A stretch of 12,109 nt of DNA from positions 1 through 12,109 of the forward strand of contig JAYOEU010000139.1 of assembly GCA_038116915.1 (NCBI GenBank). The letters are read 5' to 3'. Origin of the DNA: JADHLJ01 sp038116915 (GTDB taxonomy: Bacteria > Pseudomonadota > Alphaproteobacteria > Thalassobaculales > Thalassobaculaceae). Below the pieces are notes generated by a model. The model was given only the letters and a program-made list of their open reading frames with translations. It was not told the origin of the DNA and made no database searches. The position numbers and the translations under genes are program-made. Shown here piece by piece: positions 7,386 to 12,109 of this stretch. The first letter of the stretch is position 1; each line of letters starts with the position of its first letter.

Positions 7386-7403
7386 GAGCGTCTTCCGGCC
7401 GCC

Positions 7404-8288
7404 CTACTCCGCCACCCGCTCCCGGTGCCAGGCATAAAGGCCGCTGGTTACGATCACCAGCGCGCCGGCGACGGTCCAGAGATCCGGCAGATCGCCGAAC
7501 ACCAGGAAGCCCAGCACCGTCGCCCAGACCAGCATGGTGTAGTTGAACGGTTGCAGGGTGCTGGCCGGCGCCAGATGCAGGGCCGTGATGATCAGGATAT
7601 GCGCCAAGCTTCCGCCGATCCCGGCCACCGTCAACCAGAACCAGTCGATCCCGGATGGCGGGCGCCAATCGAGGGGCGCGAGCGCGCTCATCATCAGAAA
7701 GCCTATGACCCCGGTGTAGAACAGCGTCGTCTCATGCGGATCATGGCGGCTGATCACCTTGGTGAGAATGGTATAGCCGGCAAAGGTGCAGGCACCGGCC
7801 AGCGGCACCAGGGAGACCGGGTCGAACACCCCCGTGCCCGGCCGCAAAATGATCAGCATGCCGCAAAAGGCGGCGCCTATGGCAAGCCAGCGCCGTGGCC
7901 CGACGGTCTCCCCCAGCAAAGGAACCGAGGCGGCGGTTATCAGAAGCGGAGCGATCGCCATGATCGAATGGGCGTCCGCCATCCCCATCTGGCTCAGCGA
8001 ATAGACAAAGATGAAATTGGCGAGATTGAGGGTGACCGCGCGCACCACCTGGGCAACCGGCCGCTTGGTCCGCAGCCCGGCGAGGCCGTGCTTGCGCAAC
8101 GCCAGAAAGGTTCCGGCGGCCGCGAAAACCACGAACCGGACCCACAGGATCTGGATCACCGCAAAGCTGAGAGTGAGATGCTTGGAGACCGCATCCGTAC
8201 TCGCAAGCACGACCATGCCGGCGACCATCACCGCTATTCCAAGGGCCGGGCGATCACCGGTAAGGCTGTTTTCGGACAAATCGCTCAT
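7404..8288 (-). CDS. DMT-superfamily EamA transporter
   Basis: This 294-residue inner-membrane protein with about ten hydrophobic helices is made of two EamA repeats, roughly residues 16-148 and 157-286. Repeat 1 ends with the typical GETVGPRRWLAIGAAFCGML (126-145) then IILRPG. Repeat 2 ends with FGDLPDLWTVAGALVIVTSG (264-283) then the cationic tail LYAWHRERVAE. Family members export or exchange small metabolites such as amino acids, nucleotides or pathway intermediates, and the substrate cannot be assigned here. The start is taken at 8288. Upstream there is only a GGG touching the ATG and no properly spaced Shine-Dalgarno, so the internal ATGs at residues 21 and 24 remain possible, although they would cut into the first helix. 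The gene converges on the GGT-like gene with 18 bp between stops and no hairpin, and is divergent from the cyclase gene. Confidence 0.9.
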   Translation of the reverse strand: MSDLSENSLTGDRPALGIAVMVAGMVVLASTDAVSKHLTLSFAVIQILWVRFVVFAAAGTFLALRKHGLAGLRTKRPVAQVVRAVTLNLANFIFVYSLSQMGMADAHSIMAIAPLLITAASVPLLGETVGPRRWLAIGAAFCGMLIILRPGTGVFDPVSLVPLAGACTFAGYTILTKVISRHDPHETTLFYTGVIGFLMMSALAPLDWRPPSGIDWFWLTVAGIGGSLAHILIITALHLAPASTLQPFNYTMLVWATVLGFLVFGDLPDLWTVAGALVIVTSGLYAWHRERVAE

Positions 8289-8331
8289 CCCAAGCTGGAT
8301 ATGTGACGCGGCGGGACGCGTCGGGGAAAGG

Positions 8332-8376
8332 TAGCGGACAATAGCGGCTTGTCACGCCCCCGGCGAGACAAGACAA
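8332..8376. repeat. short repeats in the eamA/cyclase divergent spacer
   Basis: TAGCGG occurs at 8332-8337 and 8342-8347, exactly one 10-bp step apart. The pentamer GACAA occurs at 8337-8341, 8367-8371 and 8372-8376, with its inverse TTGTC at 8349-8353. The cluster covers the candidate cyclase promoter and lies 44-88 bp from the EamA start codon, where a shared regulator of both divergent genes could bind. No known regulator consensus is recognised. Confidence 0.3.
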
Positions 8377-8377
8377 T
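8349..8377 (+). promoter_or_regulatory. candidate sigma-70 promoter for the cyclase/acyl-CoA synthetase unit
   Basis: TTGTCA (8349-8354) and GACAAT (8372-8377) are separated by 17 bp, and match the -35 and -10 consensus at 5/6 and 4/6 positions. Transcription would start near 8384, giving a leader of about 90 nt before the ATG at 8476. GGGAG lies about 10 nt before that ATG. Confidence 0.4.
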
Positions 8378-8475
8378 CCGATGCATCAACAGACGGCTGA
8401 TGAATACCCGTTTCCGGCCGTCGCGGCGTTTGCTCGATCATCCGCCGTCCAGACAGATCCAGGGAGAGCGAGATC

Positions 8476-9522
8476 ATGGCGCAACGGTGGGTCAATCGGC
8501 CGGAAGGGTCGAATTGGGGCGAGTTCGGACCGGATGACCGCCGCGGGCGGATCAATCTGCTGACACCGGAACGGGTGGTCCGCGCGGCGGGGGAAGTCAA
8601 GACCGGGGAGCGCTTCTGCCTGTCCCTGCCGCTGGACTATCCTGGCGGCCGCCTGTTGAACCCAAGGCGCTTTCCGCCCCGCCTGTTCACCACCCAGCGC
8701 GGTGGCCTCGCCAACTTCAACCTGCCGCTGCATATCAGCGATCCGAGGCTCACGGACGTGGTCTGCGACGATACCGCGCTGATCTGCCTGCAATACTCCA
8801 CCCAATGGGACAGCCTCTGCCATGTCGGCGGCTGGTTCGATGCCGACGGCGACGGACAGCCCGAGGTGGTCTACTACAACGGCTGGCGCGGCGGCGAACA
8901 TGTGGTCGGACCGACCGAGAATATGGAAGCCGACGAATATACCCGCTTCGAAGGCTCGAATGGCGGCCCGCTCGGCATCGAAAACATGGCCGAGGCCTGC
9001 CCGCAAGGCCGCGGCGTCCTGATCGATCTTGAAAAGCGTCATGGCCGGAACCGGGTCCAGGTCGGCTATGACGAGCTGGCCCAAATCATGAAGGAGGACG
9101 GCATCAAGGTGGAGGAAGGCGACATGGTCTGCTTCCACACCGGTTTCGCCCAGGGGCTCCTGGACATGGCGAAAAAGCCGAACGAGCATGACCTGCACAA
9201 TACCTATGCCTGTCTCGACGGCCGCGACCCGAAGCTGCACGACTGGATACGCGACACCGGCGTCGCCGTGATGATCGCCGACAATTACGGGATCGAGGAT
9301 ACCGGCGTGCCGCTTCCGGCCGGCAACAACCCGATCCCGATGCTGCCGCTGCATGAGCTCTGCATCTTCAAACTCGGTATCCATATCGGCGAGATGTTTT
9401 ATCTGACGGCTTTGCGCGACTGGCTGCGCGAGCATGGGCGGTACCGCTTTCTGCTGACCGCCCCGCCGCTGCGGCTTCCGGGTGCGGTGGGCTCTCCGCC
9501 CTCGCCCATCGCGACCGTCTGA
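8476..9522 (+). CDS. cyclase family protein (kynurenine formamidase/isatin hydrolase-like metal hydrolase)
   Basis: This 348-residue protein is a long bacterial member of the cyclase family (COG1878), whose characterised relatives are metal-dependent hydrolases that open amide or lactam bonds. Family features are the N-terminal WGEFGPDDRRGRINLLTPE (14-32), STQWDSLCHVGGW (108-120), VLIDLEK (181-187), and GDMVCFHTGFAQGL (215-228). The C-terminal part holds LPLHELCIFKLGIHIGE (290-306) and RFLLTAPPLRLPGAVGSP (324-341), which is characteristic of this long subgroup. Compared with the HxGTHxDxxxH metal motif, Gln106 and Gln110 replace the two leading His residues while Asp112 and His116 remain. From memory TQWD is common in the long subgroup, so this is a subgroup trait, not decay. 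DADGDGQPE (122-130) resembles an EF-hand-type calcium loop. No signal peptide is seen. It is followed 35 bp later by the acyl-CoA synthetase gene, which could activate the acid it releases. Confidence 0.88.
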   Translation: MAQRWVNRPEGSNWGEFGPDDRRGRINLLTPERVVRAAGEVKTGERFCLSLPLDYPGGRLLNPRRFPPRLFTTQRGGLANFNLPLHISDPRLTDVVCDDTALICLQYSTQWDSLCHVGGWFDADGDGQPEVVYYNGWRGGEHVVGPTENMEADEYTRFEGSNGGPLGIENMAEACPQGRGVLIDLEKRHGRNRVQVGYDELAQIMKEDGIKVEEGDMVCFHTGFAQGLLDMAKKPNEHDLHNTYACLDGRDPKLHDWIRDTGVAVMIADNYGIEDTGVPLPAGNNPIPMLPLHELCIFKLGIHIGEMFYLTALRDWLREHGRYRFLLTAPPLRLPGAVGSPPSPIATV

Positions 9523-9557
9523 TCCCTCCTCGACACATCTGAAGCAAGCGAGACATC

Positions 9558-11675
9558 ATGAACGCCCAATCCACCGTTGCCCGGCGCCCGCTCTCCAAGC
9601 TGCTGGATCCGAAATCCGTCGCGGTTATCGGCGCGTCCGACAGTCCGACCAGGATCGGCGGTCGTCCGCTCCACTACCTCCTGAACGGCTCCTTCGCCGG
9701 ACCGGTCTATCCGGTGAACGCCAACCGCGACACCGTGCAGGGCGCGGAGGCCTACAAATCGATCCTGGACGTTCCCGGCCCGGTCGACGCGGTGATCGTG
9801 GCGGTGCCGGCCAACATCGTCGTGCAGACCATCGAGGATTGCGCGACCAAGGGCGTCGGCGCGGCGGTGATCTTCAGTTCGGGCTTCGCCGAGCAGGACG
9901 AGCAAGGCGCCGAGTGGCAGCGGCAACTTACGGAAATCTCAAATCGCACCGGCATCCGGCTACTCGGCCCGAACTGTCTCGGCGCCTTCAACGCCAAGAC
10001 CGGGTGGCTCGCGACCTTCACGACCAGTGTCGACCAATACCCGGTTCAACCCGGCCCGATCGCCATCGCCAGCCAGAGCGGCGCCTTCGGCAGCCATCTG
10101 TATACCATCGCCGCCAAACGCGGAATCCGCTGCACCTACTGGGTCACGACCGGTAATGAATCGGATGTCGAATTGTCCGAATGCATCGCCTATTACGCGC
10201 AATCCGACGAGGTGAAGGTGATCGCCGTCTATGCCGAGGGCGTGCGCAACGGCCCCGGTCTGCGCGACGCGCTGGCGCTGGCCTACAAGAACCGGAAACC
10301 GGTGATCTTTCAGAAAGTCGGACGCAGCGGCGCCGGCGCGGAGGCGGCGGCCTCGCACACCGCTTCGCTCGCCGGTTCCGACGCGGTCTATGACGCGTTG
10401 TTCCGTCAATACGGGGTGTTCCGGGTCGATTCGATCGAGGAGTTGCTGGACATCGCGCTTGCCTGTCAGGCGGGCGCGATGCCGAAGGGTGACAAGATCG
10501 GACTGATGACGATTTCCGGCGGCGCCGGCGTGCAGATGGCCGACACGGCAGAGGCCTGCGGCCTCAACGTCTCGCCGATGCCGGAGGATCAGCAGAAGTA
10601 CCTCAAGCAGCTCATCCCCTTCGCCGGCGTGCGCAACCCGGTCGACATGACGGCCCAGGCGCTGAACGATCTGACCTTGATCAAGAAATTCATGGAAAGC
10701 ATGATGGACGAAGGCGGCTATGACGCCGTCGTCGCCTTCTTCACCGTGGTCGCCGGCTACAAGCACGTCTCGGAGCAACTGATCGAGACCTTGCGCGACA
10801 TCCGCGCCAGATACGCCAACGCGCCCATGGTGCTGTCCATCGTCGCGCCGGAGGAGATCGTCCGGAACTACGAAGCCGAGGGTTATACGATCCTCGAGGA
10901 CCCGGCCCGCGCGGTACGCGCCGCGGCCGCCCTGATCCATTTCGGCACCTCGTTCGAGCGTGGCCTTGGCAAGGCGCCGCCGGCCCTTCCCGCCGCCGCC
11001 AAACGGGCCCCGGAAGGGACGGTCGGCGAGGCCGAGGCGCGGGCGATCCTGGCCTCGGCGGGCGTGCCCATGGCCGGCACCCACCTTGCCACCAGCGCGG
11101 CCGAAGCGGTCGCCGCCTGGAAATCCATCAACGGTCCGGTGGCGATGAAGATCGTCTCGCCCGAGATCCTGCACAAGACCGAGATCGGCGGCGTCAAGCT
11201 CGGCGTCAACGGCGCCGATGATGTCGCCGCCGCCTTCGATGCGATCATGGCCGCCGCCAGCAAACATCATCCGAAAGCAACGCTGGAAGGCGTGATCGTC
11301 TCCGAGATGGTCAGCGGCGGGGTCGAGACCGTCCTCGGCGTGATCAACGACCCGGTCTTCGGCCCGGCGGTCATGTTCGGTCTCGGCGGCGTCTTCGTCG
11401 AGGTGCTGGGCGACGTCACATTCCGCCTCGCCCCCTTCGGCATCGACGAGGCCCATCGGATGATCCATGAGATCAAGGGCATCAAGATGCTCCAAGGCGC
11501 GCGCGGCATGGCGCCGGCGGACATTGATGCCCTGGCGGACGCGCTGGTCAAGCTGTCGGTTTTCGCGGCGACCAATGCCGACCGGATCTCCAGCATCGAC
11601 GTCAACCCGTTCATCGTAAAGGCGAAGGGCGCGGTTGCCGTTGACGCCCTCATCGTGCCGAAGGGCGCCGAATAG
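9558..11675 (+). CDS. ADP-forming acyl-CoA synthetase, fused alpha-beta (acetate--CoA ligase family)
   Basis: This 705-residue cytoplasmic enzyme should interconvert a carboxylic acid, CoA and ATP with acyl-CoA, ADP and phosphate. The domain order is: CoA-binding Rossmann domain with LLDPKSVAVIGASDSPTRIG (15-34) and FSSGFAE (106-112); succinyl-CoA-ligase-like domain with GPNCLGAFN (137-145) and IASQSGAFGSHLY (170-182); a further ligase domain with LMTISGGAGVQMAD (316-329) and NPVDMTAQAL (360-369); and a C-terminal ATP-grasp domain (about 485-705) with VAMKIVSPEILHKTEIGGVK (528-547), FGLGGVFVEVL (607-617) and DVNPFIV (681-687). His267 in SHTASLAG (codon 10356-10358) is the expected phospho-His, and His539 matches the second phospho-relay His of the beta part. 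Length is normal and no key residue is missing. It is separated by 35 bp from the cyclase gene and has only a weak GCGAG before its ATG. The acyl substrate is unknown and need not be acetate. Confidence 0.93.
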   Translation: MNAQSTVARRPLSKLLDPKSVAVIGASDSPTRIGGRPLHYLLNGSFAGPVYPVNANRDTVQGAEAYKSILDVPGPVDAVIVAVPANIVVQTIEDCATKGVGAAVIFSSGFAEQDEQGAEWQRQLTEISNRTGIRLLGPNCLGAFNAKTGWLATFTTSVDQYPVQPGPIAIASQSGAFGSHLYTIAAKRGIRCTYWVTTGNESDVELSECIAYYAQSDEVKVIAVYAEGVRNGPGLRDALALAYKNRKPVIFQKVGRSGAGAEAAASHTASLAGSDAVYDALFRQYGVFRVDSIEELLDIALACQAGAMPKGDKIGLMTISGGAGVQMADTAEACGLNVSPMPEDQQKYLKQLIPFAGVRNPVDMTAQALNDLTLIKKFMESMMDEGGYDAVVAFFTVVAGYKHVSEQLIETLRDIRARYANAPMVLSIVAPEEIVRNYEAEGYTILEDPARAVRAAAALIHFGTSFERGLGKAPPALPAAAKRAPEGTVGEAEARAILASAGVPMAGTHLATSAAEAVAAWKSINGPVAMKIVSPEILHKTEIGGVKLGVNGADDVAAAFDAIMAAASKHHPKATLEGVIVSEMVSGGVETVLGVINDPVFGPAVMFGLGGVFVEVLGDVTFRLAPFGIDEAHRMIHEIKGIKMLQGARGMAPADIDALADALVKLSVFAATNADRISSIDVNPFIVKAKGAVAVDALIVPKGAE

Positions 11676-11707
11676 GAGGCGGGTTAAAGCGTATGCCGAT
11701 TGAATAG

Positions 11708-11831
11708 CGGCTGACAGGACCCTTCGAGACGCGCCCTTCGGCCGCTCCTCAGGGTGAGCTGGATTCATACAAATGCATTCTTACCCTGAGGAGGGCGCTT
11801 TCGCGCCCGTCTCGAAGGGTCCAGGCAGCCG
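11708..11831. repeat. 124-bp imperfect palindromic intergenic repeat, possible bidirectional terminator
   Basis: The arms 11708-11731 and 11808-11831 pair at 22 of 24 positions, including a 15-bp perfect block, GGACCCTTCGAGACG. An inner pair, TCCTCAGGGT (11746-11755) with ACCCTGAGGA (11783-11792), adds 10 bp. Between them, each side carries its own small hairpin: a near-perfect GCG-rich one on the left, and GGGCGC-TTTC-GCGCCC at 11793-11808 on the right. The loop is the AT-richer 11756-11782. The core words CCCTTCGAGAC and CCTCAGGGTGAG resemble dispersed intergenic palindromes I know from alphaproteobacterial genomes (from memory). It fills the gap between two convergent genes, where a bidirectional transcript stop would be useful. 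No protein gene is present in 11676-11849. Confidence 0.75.
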
Positions 11832-11849
11832 TCGTGCAGCTTACAACTT

Positions 11850-12109
11850 CTAACGCCCGCGCCAGCGCTCGGCGATCATTACGATGTAGTCCCGGCTTGG
11901 TTCGGCGGCGCGGACCGGATCGAGGGCGTCAGCCCAGTCGATCGGGGCGTCGCTTTCGCGGCGGAGCACGGCTTCAAGGCTTTCACCGGTTCTTGCCGCC
12001 TCCAGCGCCACCCGCTTCATCAGGGCCTGAGCCTCCGCGCGTGGCATATGCGCGGCGAGCGCGAAGCTGGCGGCCTCGGCCATCGCCGCGCCGCCGCCGA
12101 GATCGAGGC
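11850..12109 (-). CDS. PcaB/adenylosuccinate lyase-like protein (fumarase/aspartase superfamily), C-terminal part
   Basis: Only the last 86 or so codons are present; the reading frame stays open to the right edge, so the ATG at 12083 is internal and not a start. The visible peptide begins LDLGGGAAMAEAASFALAAH and continues EAQALMKRVALEA, GESLEAVLRRE, DAPIDWADALDP, then the tail DYIVMIAERWRGR. The L-D-L-x-G-G-x-x-M-A-E-A lead followed by a helical C-terminal domain is what 3-carboxy-cis,cis-muconate cycloisomerase (PcaB) and related adenylosuccinate-lyase-like proteins carry after their catalytic core. PcaB acts in protocatechuate degradation, but other lyases of this superfamily share the same end, and the signature loop lies outside the window. 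The gene converges on the acyl-CoA synthetase gene across the palindromic repeat. Confidence 0.72.
   Translation of the reverse strand, partial: LDLGGGAAMAEAASFALAAHMPRAEAQALMKRVALEAARTGESLEAVLRRESDAPIDWADALDPVRAAEPSRDYIVMIAERWRGR

Noticed and set aside
7386..7403. Terminator between the converging GGT-like and EamA genes
   Set aside because: The 18-bp gap has no usable inverted repeat or T-run on either strand.
7425..8306. 293-codon plus-strand open frame opposite the EamA gene, and similar frames opposite the SDR, MDR, cyclase and rpoH genes
   Set aside because: All are antisense or frame-shifted shadows of well-supported genes with compositionally biased peptides.
9960..11768. 602-codon open frame on the minus strand opposite the acyl-CoA synthetase gene
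   Set aside because: It mirrors a gene with full domain content. Its peptide is rich in Arg, His, Gly and Asp with no recognisable motif, as expected for antisense frames in GC-rich DNA.
11850..12083. A complete small protein of 77 residues starting at 12083
   Set aside because: The frame continues upstream to the window edge with family-typical residues (LDLGGGAA), so this is the tail of a larger lyase-like protein.
1..12109. CRISPR array, tRNA or rRNA gene, insertion sequence, phage or anti-phage genes
   Set aside because: No regularly spaced repeats, RNA-gene signatures, transposase or integrase motifs, or defence-type proteins were found on either strand.

Overview
This is a GC-rich, gene-dense window from what looks like an alphaproteobacterium, possibly Rhodospirillales-like. 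That placement is an inference. It rests on the RpoH sequence, the mix of a TAXI-type TRAP transporter with several carbon-catabolism enzymes, and a dispersed-type intergenic palindrome. There are nine protein genes: seven complete, plus one cut by each window edge. I see no tRNA, rRNA, CRISPR array, transposase or phage gene.

Layout. Positions 1-370 (minus) hold the N-terminal 123 codons of rpoH, the heat-shock sigma factor. Upstream and also on minus are a zinc-independent medium-chain dehydrogenase/quinone-oxidoreductase-like protein (510-1514) and a short-chain dehydrogenase (1555-2313), 40 bp apart and probably co-transcribed. A 207-bp divergent spacer separates them from a plus-strand TRAP transporter: a TAXI-family periplasmic binding protein (2521-3660) and a fused 4TM+12TM permease (3691-5670). 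After a 128-bp spacer with a hairpin and CCAAT/ATTGG half-sites comes a gamma-glutamyltransferase-like Ntn hydrolase (5799-7385). A DMT/EamA exporter (7404-8288, minus) converges on it. A second divergent spacer (8289-8475) leads to a plus-strand pair: a cyclase-family (kynurenine formamidase/isatin hydrolase-like) protein (8476-9522) and a fused ADP-forming acyl-CoA synthetase (9558-11675). A 124-bp imperfect palindrome (11708-11831) sits between this pair and a convergent PcaB/adenylosuccinate-lyase-like C-terminus (11850-12109, minus) that runs off the right edge.

How the genes may work together (inference). The binding protein and permease would import an organic acid or amide-like solute. 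The GGT-like and cyclase-like enzymes are hydrolase families that could open an amide or lactam-type bond. The ADP-forming synthetase would activate the resulting acid as a CoA thioester, and the SDR/MDR pair could carry out redox steps. The substrate cannot be read from sequence. No gene is clearly novel as a family. The points most worth a second look are the altered active-site positions in the GGT-like and cyclase-like proteins, the lone CxC pair in the binding protein, the repeated half-sites in two promoter regions, and the long palindrome.
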